A DNA stretch of 64,000 nucleotides, from NCBI GenBank assembly GCA_963082975.1, contig OY720350.1, forward strand, positions 45,834,734-45,898,733. Direction: 5' to 3'. The notes under the pieces are model-generated. The model ran no database searches. It saw nothing but the letters and a program-made list of their open reading frames with translations, and had not been told where the DNA came from. Source of the stretch: Labia minor. Lineage: Eukaryota; Arthropoda; Insecta; Dermaptera; Spongiphoridae. The position numbers and the translations under genes are program-made. Shown one piece after another: positions 35,666 through 47,438 of the stretch; positions within the stretch are counted from its first letter, which is position 1, and each line of letters begins with the position of its first letter.

Positions 35666-36330
35666 TATATTTTTAGAAATCTTATAAAAATTCTATCTAC
35701 ATGTTTTAATGATAAAGACGCATTTGTTTGGGAATATAAATATTTCTACACCTGAAAATTTTTAAAAGCTATGGGTTGGTCAAAAAAGAACAGAAGAAAT
35801 TGAAAGGCTAGTCACGAACTGGAGATATCAAGATACGAGTATTTTAAGTAGCATTTGTTTTTTTTCTCCAATTTTTTTTTTTTTTAGCAAGTGAATGTTT
35901 CCTTTCATTGAATAAAAATATGTAGACTAAATAATATATATATAAAAGTACAATGTAGTTATTTTTAAAAAAATTCAAATAATTAGAGAAATTACACTTT
36001 TGTTTCTTTTCTCTTTTTACTAACTCCAAGGATGTAAGAACAGACCCTCCGTTCTAAAATAATTAAAAAAAATTAATATTCTTAAGAACATCAAATTTTA
36101 TACTTTGGAAAATTTTAAAAAATCTTAAATACAAATATAATACTATTATTTTTTTAGACTTTTTCATTAATCTTCCAAGTTAATTTGTAAAATTGCATTT
36201 ACAAAGAAATACTTAACTAATATAAAAATTTGTTGATCTTATATTAAAATTACATATCAAAATTTTATTTCCAAAAGTGTTATTATAATAATTATATTTT
36301 AAATTAAAAAATTTATATATATATTTATAT
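35666..36330. other. AT-rich spacer
   Basis: A T11-T15 run near 35860-35885 and AT-rich DNA. No gene recognised. Confidence 0.5.
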
Positions 36331-36521
36331 AGGGTGACCATATTTTGAAAACACTAAACCGGGACATTTTACCTTTTTTTTTTAGAACCAAATTGAAAAA
36401 ATCTTGAAAAAAGTACGAAATGTCCTAAATGTTAAAAAAAAAACGGGACAATAGGCTGTCCCGAAGACATTTTTCGGGACGTCGGGACAGAGCACCTAAA
36501 CACGGGATGTTTGGTCACCCT
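36331..36521. mobile_element. Short MITE with AGGGTGACCA ends
   Basis: Left end AGGGTGACCATATTTTG and inverse right end AGGGTGACCAAACATCCCG enclose 191 bp rich in 'cgggac' words. No coding frame. AT dinucleotides flank both ends, so the exact target duplication cannot be read. Superfamily unresolved. Confidence 0.7.
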
Positions 36522-36861
36522 ATATATATATATTATATTTATTGTAAAGAAATTAAATATTTTTTTTTATTAAATTAATATTTTAAAAATTTATTTGTTA
36601 TAGAATAATAGAATATTAAGTATATATTAATATATATTTATAAAGTTTATCTTTGCCCTAAATTAAAATTCGAGCGATTGTAGAGTAAATTAAAAATTTA
36701 TCTATTCCAAAATTCTTAAATAATTTTATAAAGTTTAATTCCTAATAATTTATATAATTCGTAAATGTATCATAAGTTAAGATATTATTATTGCTAGGAA
36801 TGGGAAATTGGACAATTTCTTTGACATAATTAATTTAAAAAAGTAACTCCATATATATTTT
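36522..36861. other. AT-rich spacer
   Basis: (TA)n just after the MITE, otherwise AT-rich with no recognised feature. Confidence 0.5.
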
Positions 36862-36869
36862 CATATACC

Positions 36870-37240
36870 CAGGCACGGCCCGAGCTCTTATGGCGCCCTA
36901 GGCCAAGGGTCTAAAGTTCGCCCCATATGTTTTAACAAGCAAAAAAAAAGAATCAACTAAAAAATTTTTGTTTGTTATTAAAAAAATATTTTTATTTATC
37001 TTCCTAAAAAGGAGATATCTTGGTATGATATCAACATTATATTTTTAAAAATGTAATAATTTATTACTTATTTTAAATAAACGCAATTTTTTTATTGCGT
37101 ACCATAATTTTTTATTTACTATTAAGTCTTATAAGCCCTGATATCTTGCGAAGGATTAATTTTTTTTTTCATAATGGCGCCCCTGCCAGCCAAGCGCCCC
37201 GAGCCATGGCCTTACTGGCTCGGCTCTAGGGCCGGCCCTG
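36870..37240. mobile_element. hAT MITE, CAGGCACGGCCC ends
   Basis: 371 bp bounded by CAGGCACGGCCCGAGCTCTT and, inward from the right, CAGGGCCGGCCCTAGAGCCG. Both sides carry the 8-bp duplication CATATACC (36862-36869, 37241-37248). The GC-rich ends include 'ggcgccc', while the centre is AT-rich. No transposase, so it is mobilised in trans by a hAT enzyme (inference). Confidence 0.9.
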
Positions 37241-37248
37241 CATATACC

Positions 37249-38676
37249 TATATTCATAAAGTTCATATCTCTTTTGATCTCAAAATATTATATAACTAAA
37301 TTAAATTGGAAATTAAATATTTTAACTTGTTTTCATTTTTATCATAACATTAAATAACAAAGTAACTTTCTTTGTATTTAGGCATTTTTGTTTTCTTTTT
37401 CTCATCATATTGATATTAAAAAGAAATCGAGAAATAAAATTGAGTTATTGAAAAGGGAATGTGGGACAGAGAGAGAAAAGGGGAGGGAGATAACGTTCGA
37501 GTGTCACCAAGCTACGAGAAAAAGGAAGTGAAAAAGATGGCAAGATTCGAGAAGAATGTAACGAATGTAATTGACACAAAACGACGATGTAGAGACAGAA
37601 ATTGTCTTCGTATAAAACTTGAAAATGATATCAAGTTGTCGATGATTGAATTGAGGCTTTTAGCCTCAAGATAATTGCATTATTTTGCGCTTACCTTTTT
37701 GATTCAATTAGAACATTATACCAATAAATTTATGATATCAATATCAAAGATCTTGTGAATGACGAGGAGTGGGGGAGAGAGAGGGAGAATAATAAAAAGA
37801 ATTGGAAAAAAACTAAAGATGGCAATTTTTTTTATACTTTTTCTTATTATCATATTTCTTTTAGAATTATTTATTTTATCATGATCATCAAAATTCTATT
37901 CCATTTTTTTTTTTTATATTATGTTAAAAGAAAGATTACCTAAAAATTATCCAAATGGAAACCGACTATTGAGAGTAAACTATAAATCTATTAAAATCAA
38001 TTTAAAAATAAACTATTATATATGTAGGTTTAAAAAATCGAGGGTGAGGGAATGTGGTGGCTGCATATTTTTAGGTTGTATAAAAATTGAAAAAAAAAAA
38101 AAAATTTGTTTAATTGAAGAAATTTATTTAAACAAAAAAAAATAATTAAATATGAATAAAAAATATTTTTCAGAATATTGTTTTTTTTTTATATTTCTCT
38201 TTGATTAAAAAAATAAATAAATTTAGTAATTGATACTTTGTTACTTCACCATTGATTATTTTTATTTCAAATAGACTCATTAAAACCCAAAAATTTAATT
38301 AAAATCATTGTTTAATATAAATCATTATATGTGACACTTGATATAACGGTCTAAAAGTTCAATATATATATATATATATTATAAAATATAATAAATAAAA
38401 ATAATATATATAAATAATATATATAATAAAATAATACTGAATAAAATATAATGATGAGAAAAAATAGCAAGAATTATACATTTTTTATACTATTTATATT
38501 TAAATTTAATTGCATATAAGTATTTGTTTATATTTATTTTCTACCATTATATACATCCAATTTGTTTTACTTTAATTAATTACAAAAGTATAGATAAATA
38601 AAAGAGAATAAAAGGTTTAATTAATACAACACCGTAATAAAAATAAATAATTTCGTTTGTTTTTATTTTTTACTAG
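37249..38676. other. AT-rich stretch, likely intron upstream of the exon
   Basis: Purine-rich block at 37440-37560 gives a 71-codon frame (37459-37674) that I do not recognise. Long T and A runs at 37905-37917 and 38090-38104; (TA)n at 38362-38378. If the exon at 38677 is real, this is its upstream intron. Confidence 0.5.
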
Positions 38677-38843
38677 ATTCTGGGATATCCCTAGCGCCTG
38701 GTGGCAGTGCAGCACAGTTCTCATAGGACTGGCCTCGGCCCTTTCCCTTCTCGTCGCCATCACTGCCTTAGCTGCTTGTTGTATCACATACGTCGTGCAT
38801 GCAGCAACAGCACGACTTGCTGGAGGACTTCAACTTCTTGCCG
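38677..38843 (+). CDS. Internal exon of an LHFPL-type tetraspan membrane protein
   Basis: A 167-base open exon between a pyrimidine-rich acceptor (ttttattttttactAG, 38675-38676) and a consensus donor GTAAGC (38844). It begins with the last base of a codon (phase 2) and ends with the first base of one (phase 1). The peptide reads FWDIPSAWWQCSTVLIGLAS, then a long hydrophobic run with LLVAITALAACCITYVV, then ARLAGGLQLLAG. LHFPL (lipoma HMGIC fusion partner-like) proteins have this order: an 'IPS..W' segment before the second membrane span and a polar-flanked 'QLLAG' start of the third. Base composition (about 58% GC) stands out from the flanking ~20% GC introns, as expected for a constrained host exon. 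The other exons were not found in this window, so the exact paralogue is uncertain. Confidence 0.72.
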
Positions 38844-40090
38844 GTAAGCAATCACAACAAATTTTTAAAATACATTTACATCAAAGCCTCGTTTCGTGTC
38901 GATAATTTTCACCCAAAAATGCGATGCAATACAAAACGATGCAAATCATATAATAAAAAATCATATAATATAAAATCATATAATAAAATTCTAATTTTTC
39001 TACTCTTTATCGTTTGATATCAACTTACCATATTCCCAAAATTAGCTTCTCTAGATAGAATTGATCAAATATGTCGTTAAAAAATTTTCAAGCAACATCG
39101 AAAGTTTCACATTTTTCTGAGCGATGTAACGGAATAACGCAAAATGAAATGGCTCTAAACGAGGCTTGGGTGTGTTATGAAATTCATAATCTTTATAAAG
39201 CGAAGGTTGTGATGATTAAAAAATAAATTACATAAATTCAAATAAAAAATAAAAGAAATAAATTTCAATTTTGATTGTAATTAAATTCACAGAAAAGGCT
39301 CTTTTATGTTTCATCAAAAAATAATTTCAAGGTTAAAAAAAGTGGGTATATTTGATTTTTTTTTTTTTATGTTTAATATCATTATATTAAATTGTATACA
39401 AGTAAATAAGAAAAAAATTTTTTTTATAAGTTTCATAAAATACTGATTTTATTCCTCTTTCTACTATTTTAATATCATCAGTTTTCTTATAACATTTATT
39501 TGTTTACCTAATGCTTTTTGTTAACATATTGATTATTAATTGATTTATTTATTTTTGATAAATAAAGAGATTAAATTATTTTAATAGAAATTATATTAAA
39601 ATGTTTAGTTCGTAATTTAGTAATTTTTTGTTTGTATTTAATAACAATAAAATTAAAATAGTCCATATTTTTCTTATCTGATGAAATTCAATTCACTTTC
39701 AATGTAACGATTCTATTGTCCGTTTAGACGAAATAATCCAATCAAACTTCTCTTTCTCCCTCTCTCTGACTCAATGACTAGAGTCTCTCTTTGTGTTGAA
39801 AGTTGGATACATCTCTTCCCTTCAATCAATTGACGAGTTAAAGAAGCCTCATTCTCTCTGTGTGTGCACCTGACAAGTTTATTTAAGAACCAACCAGAGA
39901 GACAGAGAGAGAGAGAGACAAAAAAACAGAAAAAAAAACTTAAAATTCAATTATATCTTTGGAAATAAGTTGTATACTATAATTAATAATTTTATATTTT
40001 TTTTTTTTTAATTTTTTTTAAAGAGATAATATTTTATCAAATGATCACATTTTGAATTTTTTTTCTCTTATACTTCTTCAAATTAATTAG
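38844..40090. other. Probable intron following the exon
   Basis: Starts with the donor GTAAGC. It is AT-rich with a CT-rich stretch at 39740-39860 and a (GA)n tract at 39897-39920. An 11-bp inverted pair AAGCCTCGTTT/AAACGAGGCTT (38884, 39157) may be chance. No second exon recognised. Confidence 0.5.
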
Positions 40091-40707
40091 AATAAGTTGA
40101 CCTGTGGCCAGGTCCGAACCGACCGACGGTTTGAAGTAAATTAATTTCCAGCTACAGAAACAATTTCAAATAATTTTAATATATCTATTCATGTAATAAA
40201 AAACAGATAGGGATAGAACATAAATATTTTTAATTTTATTTTATTTATAATATATATGTAAGACCAGGTTGTGACGTCATGAATGGCTGGATGACATCAT
40301 ATAATTTTAAATTAAGAAAAAACTAATAAAGATGATTTTTCTCGAGGATAAAACCAATACAAAGTGCATGATCCGTGGTGATATGTAAAAAATCTCCTCA
40401 TGTGAAATTTGGTGTGAAAATAACCCTTCCCTTCCTATCGTCGATCGCTAATACTACCACTTCCGGTTTGCACCAAAAGTTGATCAATTCATCCCATTGA
40501 TGCATTAAGTAAATATACCAAATTTCATCAAAATCCGTTGAGCCGTTCTAGCTGTACATATCTATACAGACGGACGGACGGACAGACATCATGCTAAAAA
40601 TACATTTTTTTGTTAAGAAAATGCATGATTCGTGGAGATATGTAAAAATCTCCACATGTGAAATTTGGTGTGAAAACAAAACCACCCTTACTATCGTCGG
40701 TCGGTAA
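40091..40707 (-). mobile_element. Family A element, copy 9 (two-ended)
   Basis: Hairpin end AATAAGTTGACCTGTGGCCA at left, inverse TTACCGACCGACG at right. One CRE octamer is intact and the other mutated (tgacatca). A short deletion removes part of 'ggtttccgga'. If the exon call is right, this copy lies in an intron of the LHFPL-type gene or just past it, antisense to the exon. Confidence 0.87.
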
Positions 40708-41786
40708 AAAAGAGAAAAAGAGCATAAAACTAGAAAGAAATTACAATTGTTGGTGTCGTCTTTTTTTGGGGTGAGTTGAAGAGGAGAGGAATAGATGGGG
40801 ATGGGAGTCAAGAGATAAGCCCACAGAGGCATAAATTACCCTGAATTTCAATTAACGTAAGACGATAAAGTCGACTTGACAAATCGTTGTGCTTGTTAAT
40901 CAGGATAGCTCGATGACCAGAAAGAGGAGTGGGTGGAGGGAGAGTGAGGAGTGACGGAGTGAAGGTAAAGGGTGGCTGGTGTAGCTTCGACTCCCAGCAC
41001 AACTAACCCCTATTTTCAAACATACGGCACAAGTTCGAGTTTAATATTAAGGCTCAGCACGTGAGAGATTTACAACAACAACAACAACAACAACACTATA
41101 CACGGGGACGTGAAGGGAAATTTAACCCCAAGAAATCCCAGAACAACAGGCAGGCCACTTGGTATAAAATCAGATCAGTAAACTCGAATGCGGTTGAAAA
41201 TTTCAACGAAAATGGATGAATGCATGTCTTCAAGAAAATAGCTTAAGAGAAATTTAGGAACGGGAATCAATAAAAGAAGATTGAATGATTTCCAAAGCGC
41301 CATTATTTTCAGTCTACGCCCCTACACTGCTACCAATAACAAACGAAACCCTCGCTTTGGGAATTGGACTTATTAAGGCCCTCGATTGTGAAAGAGTAAT
41401 TTAGAAAATGTGATTACTTCACCAATATTAACAAATGCATTTTGAATGGATTTAGATTTAGATTTATAATGAAAAATAAAAAGATTTATAATATTATATT
41501 TATATAATTAATATTATATAATATATTATATGTATTATAATTTGAAAAAAATAAGAGATAAAATGGGATTATCTTCGATCAAATTTATTTATCTTGATGT
41601 CTACACAATCCATTTATGCAAATCTAATTTAAACATTAAAATAAATTGAAATATGGCAAAACACATGTTTTAACATATTCAGATGATTTAGGAAAAATAG
41701 ATGTCAATTAAATAACATAAATCACACATAACTAATCATTTATAAAAATTTATAAAAATTATTTTATTAATTATAGATACCTTTAC
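40708..41786. other. Spacer with a higher-complexity block
   Basis: 40740-41350 is of ordinary complexity and includes (CAA)n at 41072-41095. I found no exon with convincing sites on either strand. It may be conserved non-coding DNA. The remainder is AT-rich. Confidence 0.45.
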
Positions 41787-41794
41787 ATATCTTT

Positions 41795-42297
41795 GGTAAT
41801 TATTCAGATAAACTCATTTTCGTGGATTTGGATAATACTTTACCAATGGATTCCTTTTCTAATTCCAAATAAACTTTTCTTATGAAATTTTTCCCGGCAT
41901 ATCGTTTATGAGATAAGAATTATTAAAATAAAGATTTTTTAAGTTTGACAGAATAGTTATCAACGTCGAAATGTGCCATTAAGTAATGTTTTATTGACTA
42001 ATTCACTAATTATTCACTTATTCTGTAATTTTCGGTTTTTATAAGTTCGGTTTGGATATAGGAAAATTATTTAATTAATTATTTTTTAATTTTCATAAAT
42101 CCAAACAGAAAATTAGTGCGCCATCTGGAATATTGCCATTTAGAATATCAATCATGCAAATTGTAATAATTTTTATCTGGGAAACTAAGATACCGTGAAA
42201 AAAACTTCATAAGAAAAGTTTATTTGGAATTGAAAAAGGGATCCACTTCTGAAGTATTATCCAAATCCACGAAAATGAGTTTACCTGAATAATTACC
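41795..42297. mobile_element. Long-TIR MITE, copy D1
   Basis: Roughly 100-bp terminal inverted repeats starting GGTAATTATTCAGATAAAC and, from the right, GGTAATTATTCAGGTAAAC. They are flanked by the exact 8-bp duplication ATATCTTT (41787-41794, 42298-42305). The interior is AT-rich with no coding frame. TIR starts resemble those of 55940-56274. Long TIRs with 8-bp duplications fit several superfamilies (hAT, Merlin, Mutator-like with 9), so assignment stays open. Confidence 0.93.
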
Positions 42298-42394
42298 ATA
42301 TCTTTTTTCTACACTAATGAACTCAGCATTCATATATGTATCTTCAATTTAATTTCTTTCTTCTCCCAATTCTTTATATATCTTCAAATCACTC

Positions 42395-42640
42395 TGTGTT
42401 TGGTGTACCCACACACAAAAAACCTTCTCGCCAAACTTTTCTCTCCCATTCTAGCCACTTGTCTTTTCTATCGCATTCTTCCCCATTTTAAAAATCTCCA
42501 CCTGTAATTAATCTTCAATAATTTTAACTTTGTTCGTTTCATAAATGCTACGAAACCTACTTTCAAATATCCTGAATTTTTCTCTTGTCCCCCAAAGACA
42601 TGAAATACTCCAACCAGTAAAATAATACTATAAATTTCAA
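42395..42640 (-). pseudogene. Non-LTR RT C-terminal fragment, copy 4
   Basis: Minus strand matches the C-terminal half of the RT family: a 'TGCIIL' segment, then 'YLKVGFVAFMKRTK' equivalent to 'FENRILRSIYGPKKD', 'RWRFLKWGRMR' and 'VARMGEKSLARRFF'. The frames are broken and both ends are truncated. Confidence 0.65.
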
Positions 42641-43542
42641 TTTTGATTAAATCAATTCCTTTTACTGCAGATTTGTTTATTATTCTTTATTTTGTATGTC
42701 CAATTATTAATTATATATTCTAATCTTTTAATAAAATATTACTGTAAAATCTAGATATTTACATAACTTTTTTATAAGAAAAAATAGGTATATAAAAATT
42801 TCATTTTTAAATATAGATTACCTGCATAAAATGACATATACATAGCTGGCTAACGCTAACTATACCAATTTATGAAAACATTCTTTTTAACAATATTTGT
42901 GTCGAAATTCTAATTTTGAGTTGATCAATTTTATTATATGTTCATATAGTTAGTTAATGATCCATGATTATAATCATTATATAAAATTAAAAAGTAAAAA
43001 ACGTTATATGTATAAATTAATTTTCCGGTCGTTCCACTTTAATTAAAAGTCATAGATAAATTAAAAATGAATTCAATCGAAAATAAAATTTATAATTAAA
43101 CAGTATATATACATATTCAATCATATATTTAATTGGTTGTTAAAATTATTATAATTAAAATAAAAAAAAATAATAATTAAATTTTATAATTATTTGATGT
43201 GTTGTTGTAATGAATAGACTAAATATATATAAATATAAATCATTAATTTATTTTACTAGTATCAATGAATTTGAACGAAAGATAAGTATTTGAATATTTA
43301 ATAAGCGACTAATTCTCTTAATCAATAGAATTGTACTTATCTGGTGGGTTCCAACAGATTATATATAATTTTGGATTTGAGCTTTGTATATTACCTTTGT
43401 CCCAATAAAAGGAATCCAATGTGGCAAGACCTTAAAAATAAAATTTTATTTTCCTTCAAAACACAAAGGACTAGCTTTAGTAAATTGAATTTATAGTCAG
43501 AACAGAAATACAAGAGGCAAATGCACATTCAAATAAAAAAAA
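42641..43542. other. AT-rich spacer
   Basis: No gene or repeat end recognised. Confidence 0.5.
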
Positions 43543-43600
43543 AATGAGCTTTGGCCAGGCACAAAACCGACCGACAATTTGAAATAAATTAATTTCCAAA
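43543..43600 (-). mobile_element. Family A 3'-end relic
   Basis: Diverged 3' end ('gagctttggccaggcac', 'aaccgaccgacaatttgaaataaattaatttcca'), cut off by a TA tract followed by mariner-type sequence. Confidence 0.6.
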
Positions 43601-43629
43601 CATTATATATATATATATATACATATATA

Positions 43630-43735
43630 TTGGTCTACCGGAAAGTTCTGACCGTTTTTGGAAAACAAAATACAATTTTTTTCTTACCGCCAATTAACTT
43701 TATTGAATAATATAATTGCCATTATTATTAATGGT
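43630..43735 (+). mobile_element. Mariner-like terminal sequence, one end only
   Basis: After a TA tract, TTGGTCTACCGGAAAGTTCT followed by 'gaccgtttttggaaaacaaaa' is the form of a mariner inverted repeat. No inverse partner follows within the next kilobase, so this is a truncated copy. Confidence 0.5.
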
Positions 43736-43859
43736 TAAATTAAATTAAATTATCTTAGTTTTTATATTTAGTTTAATTAATCAATTATTAATTAGTACTA
43801 TATTTTAAGTGAAATATTTTCCAACAATAAATATCAAATTAATCCTTTGTAAACAACCA

Positions 43860-44345
43860 CTTGAAAATTGATGAATTCGTGTACTGATGCATTAACTAAA
43901 TATACCAAATTTCATCAAAATCCGTTGAGCCAACAATGGACAGGCGGACGGACGGACAGATATCATACTAAAAATATTTTTTTCTGTTAACAAAATGCAT
44001 GATTCGTGAAGATATGTAAAAACATTCCTCATGTGAAATTTGATGTGAAAATAATCCTTCCCTTCCTATCGTCTATCGGTAATACTACCACTTCCGGTTT
44101 CCCGATTTGCACCAAAAGTTGATCAATTCATCATACTGATGCATTAAGCAAATATACCAGATTTCATCAAAATCCGTTGAGCCGTTCAAGCTGTACACAT
44201 CTATACGGACGGACAGGCGGACAGACATCATGCTAAAAATACTTTTTTCTGTTAAGAAAATGCATGAATCGTGGAGTTATGTAAAAATCTCCACATGTGA
44301 AATTTGGTGTGAAAACAATACCTCTCTTACTATCGTCGGTCGGTA
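43860..44345 (-). mobile_element. Family A element, 3'-truncated with repeated module
   Basis: 5' tip (inverse TTACCGACCGACG) at 44345. It contains two successive copies of the 'ccgttgagcc...cggacagacatcatgctaaaaata' module (43921-43990 and 44176-44240). The 3' half with CRE sites and hairpin is absent here. Confidence 0.75.
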
Positions 44346-44748
44346 AAAATTTTAAAATACTTTTATAATTAAACAAAATAATTTTTAATAATTTTATCAT
44401 TGAATCGAATAGTGCATAAGCGAAAAAATTAATTATTTGTACAATAAGACAATTTACAAATCTTTTAACTTATTTTTGTGTTAATTTTTTGATTTTTTTT
44501 TTTATCAAAAATCATTAATATATTTTTAATTGATCCTACTACTAGCCCCATCACTTTTGTATCTCAATGATTTATGTGAACACTTACGTAAAAACCTATA
44601 AACCATTGCCAACAAATAAACTGACACACAAACAAAGTAAGTTAAATAGAAGTCTACAATAAGAATGATCAAAATTTTAAAATATACATGATTATTTAAC
44701 TTTGGTGAAATGTTCATTAATAATTAATACCGAAATTATTATGTTTTT
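44346..44748. other. AT-rich spacer between opposed family A copies
   Basis: No gene recognised. It separates a minus-strand copy and a plus-strand copy whose 5' tips face each other. Confidence 0.5.
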
Positions 44749-45390
44749 TTACCGACCGACGATAGTAAGGGAGGTATTGTTTTCACACCAAATTTCACAT
44801 GTGGAGATTTTTACATATCTCCACGAATCATGCATTTTCTTAACAGAAAAAAGTATTTTTAGCATGATGTCTGTCCGTCCGTCTGTCCGTCTGTCCGTCT
44901 GTCCGTCCGTATAGATGTGTACAGCCTGAACGGCTCAACCGATTTTGATGAAATTTGGTATATTTACTTAATGCATTAGTGGGATGAATTGATCAACTTT
45001 TGGTGCAATTCCGGAAACCGGAAGTGGTAGTATTAGCGATCGACGATAGGAAGGGAAGGGTTATTTTCACACCAAATTTCACATGAGGAGATTTTTTTAT
45101 ATATCACCACGAATCATGCACTTTGTATTGGTTTTATCCTCGAGAAAAATCATATTTATTATTTTTTTCTTGATTTAAAATTATATGACGTCATCCAGCC
45201 ATTCATGACGTCACAGCCTGGTCTTATATATTATAAATAAAATAAAATTAAAAATATTTATGTTCTATGCCTATCTGTTTTTTATTACATTAATAGATAT
45301 ATTAAAATTATTTGAAATTGTTTCTGTAGCTGGAAATTAATTTATTTCAAACCGTCGGTCGGTTCGGACCTGGCCACAGATCAACTTATT
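44749..45390 (+). mobile_element. Family A element, copy 11 (two-ended)
   Basis: TTACCGACCGACG start; the 3' hairpin has one substitution (CCACAGATC). Both TGACGTCA octamers are intact. Long gtccgtctgtccgt tract at 44871-44908. Confidence 0.88.
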
Positions 45391-45699
45391 TTCTTATTAT
45401 ATTCATATAAACACATAAGGTTGGAGATTTTCTATATAAATATAAATATGCTTGCCTAATCTTACATTCGGGTAGGTTGAATAAAATAAGGGGTAAAAGA
45501 ATTGGGGTGAGTTGGTGAATTTTACGAGTGAAAGATCACGTTGACATCAAACCATCCGTGCAAAATTGGAATATTTAGAAAAATTTTATAAACAAAAAGA
45601 TAGAATGGTAGGGGAAGCATAAGGCAACGAGTTCTTATTAAGTTGTTTATGTAAATAAATACGCTTATAGGATGTCTTTTCATGTTTGTTAATTACTTT

Positions 45700-45736
<37 letters not shown>

Positions 45737-46480
45737 CAAAGAACAATTTGCTTGTTATATGAAATAATTAAAAAAAGCACATTAAATTAAATCTCTATTA
45801 TATGGATATACATATATAAAATGAAAGAGATTTTGATATTCGTATATTTAATAAAATCACTTATCCAAAAAAAAAAATAATCTCTCTTTTCACAATTTTA
45901 CTTTGTTTTTCACCATTGTATTTAAAAATTATTAAAATTTTTGTAATCATTTTAAATCTTTTATTTATTTGTTTATTTATTGCTTTGATTTATAATCGTT
46001 CCACATTTTAAGGGAAATCTTCTTTTCAATAATGTAGAATAAAAAAAATAAATGAGTAAATAAATCTGACCCTCGAATACGAATCCCTCCTCTTTTTCCA
46101 ACAAGATGGACTTACCGGAAACCTAAAAAATCTAATTTTCTACAAACCCCATTAGAATACGAACCCCCATTCCGCCTCTTTTGCTTGCGTTTATCTCTCT
46201 CTTCGGGAGATTTATTTTAAGCCGCTTCGTGTAACTTTTGACTCTTAATTAACATGGAGCACCAAATAGAAGCGAAAGAAACCCTTCGTCCTCTGAGTAC
46301 TCGTAATTGCCACCACGCCAAAAAGAATTATCGAGAAAAAAAAAATAGGTCACATTATAGGTATAGAAAGACATTTTTTAAAGATAATTTTTAATCTTTT
46401 CTTAGGGCTTTAATATTAATTAGATCCACTTTATCATAACTATATTATATATAATATATACATATATATATATATATTTT
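45391..46480. other. AT-rich spacer with higher-complexity block
   Basis: (TA)n at 45704-45731 and 46440-46478. 46070-46340 is of ordinary complexity, with text such as 'gcttgcgtttatctctctcttcgg', but I cannot support an exon. No repeat end recognised. Confidence 0.45.
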
Positions 46481-47134
46481 AATAAGTTGACCTGTGGCCA
46501 GGTCCGAACCGACCGACGGTTTGAAATAAATTAATTTCCAGCTACAGAAACAATTTCAAATAATTTTAATATATCTATTAATGTAATAAAAAACAGATAT
46601 GGATATAACATAAATATTTTTAATTTTATTTTATTTATAATATATAGCTGAAGTAGCCGGCGTTGCCGGCGTTACCCGAGGCTGTGACGTCATGAAGGGC
46701 TGGGTGACGTCATATAATTTTAAATTAAGAAAAACATAATGAAGATGATTTTTCCCGAGGATAAAACCAATACATTCGTGGTGATATGTAAAAAATCTCC
46801 TTATGTGAAATTTGGTGCGAAAATAACCCTTCCCTTCTTATCGTCGATCGCTAATACTACCACTTCCGGTTTCCGGATTTGCACCAAAAGTTGATCAATT
46901 CATCCCACTGATGCATTAAGTATATATACCAAATTTCATCAAAATCCGTTAAGCCGTTCAGGCTGTACACATCTATACGGACGGACAGACGGACAGACAT
47001 ACGGACGGACAGACATCATGCTAAAAATACTTTTTTCTGTTAAGAAAATGCATGATTCGTGGAGATATGTAAAAATCTCCACATGTGAAATTTGGTGTGA
47101 AAACAATACCTCCCTTACTATCGTCGGTCGGTAA
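46481..47134 (-). mobile_element. Family A element, copy 12, with GC-rich insert
   Basis: Both ends intact. In place of the usual 'tatatgcaagaccag' before the CRE pair, this copy carries 'gtagccggcgttgccggcgttacccg' (46650-46676), a duplicated GCCGGCGTT word. Both TGACGTCA octamers are intact. The tetranucleotide tract is extended (46977-47016). Confidence 0.88.
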
Positions 47135-47282
47135 AAATTCTTATTAACAAACATTAATAAAAATGATTTGGGGATCGAGAATATATTCAAAATTTTTTAA
47201 AATAGGATTTGTCGTGAACAAAAATATAATTTTCAATAAATAAATTAAAATTCATAATAAGGGTTTATAAGGATTTATATAA
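47135..47282. other. Short AT-rich spacer
   Basis: Nothing recognised. Confidence 0.4.
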
Positions 47283-47432
47283 CCTCCTCACTCCACTTCC
47301 TTGTCCCTGATTGTAAAATGCAACCGAGGGTAGCGGAAATTTGCCGCGGGTCTCCCTCAACCCTGATCATGCTTGAGACGGGCCTTGGGTGACAACCAGG
47401 AGGAAGTCTCCCACCCCCTGCTCAAACATAGT
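47283..47432 (-). repeat. GC-rich dispersed repeat, arm 1 of an inverted pair
   Basis: About 150 bp ('cttgtccctgattgtaaaatgcaaccgaggg...cctgatcatgcttgagacggg') that reappears inverted at 49135-49292 with roughly 85-90% identity. No coding frame. Immediately followed by the hAT MITE target duplication. Confidence 0.8.
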
Positions 47433-47438
47433 TAGAAT

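Noticed and set aside
38884-39167. 11-bp inverted pair AAGCCTCGTTT/AAACGAGGCTT as transposon ends
   Set aside because: No target duplication, and the pair starts just after the exon donor; chance or intronic structure is as likely.
46487-47134. CRISPR-like or tandem regulatory array from repeated TGTCCGTC words
   Set aside because: The words form an ordinary tetranucleotide microsatellite inside family A; there are no spacers.
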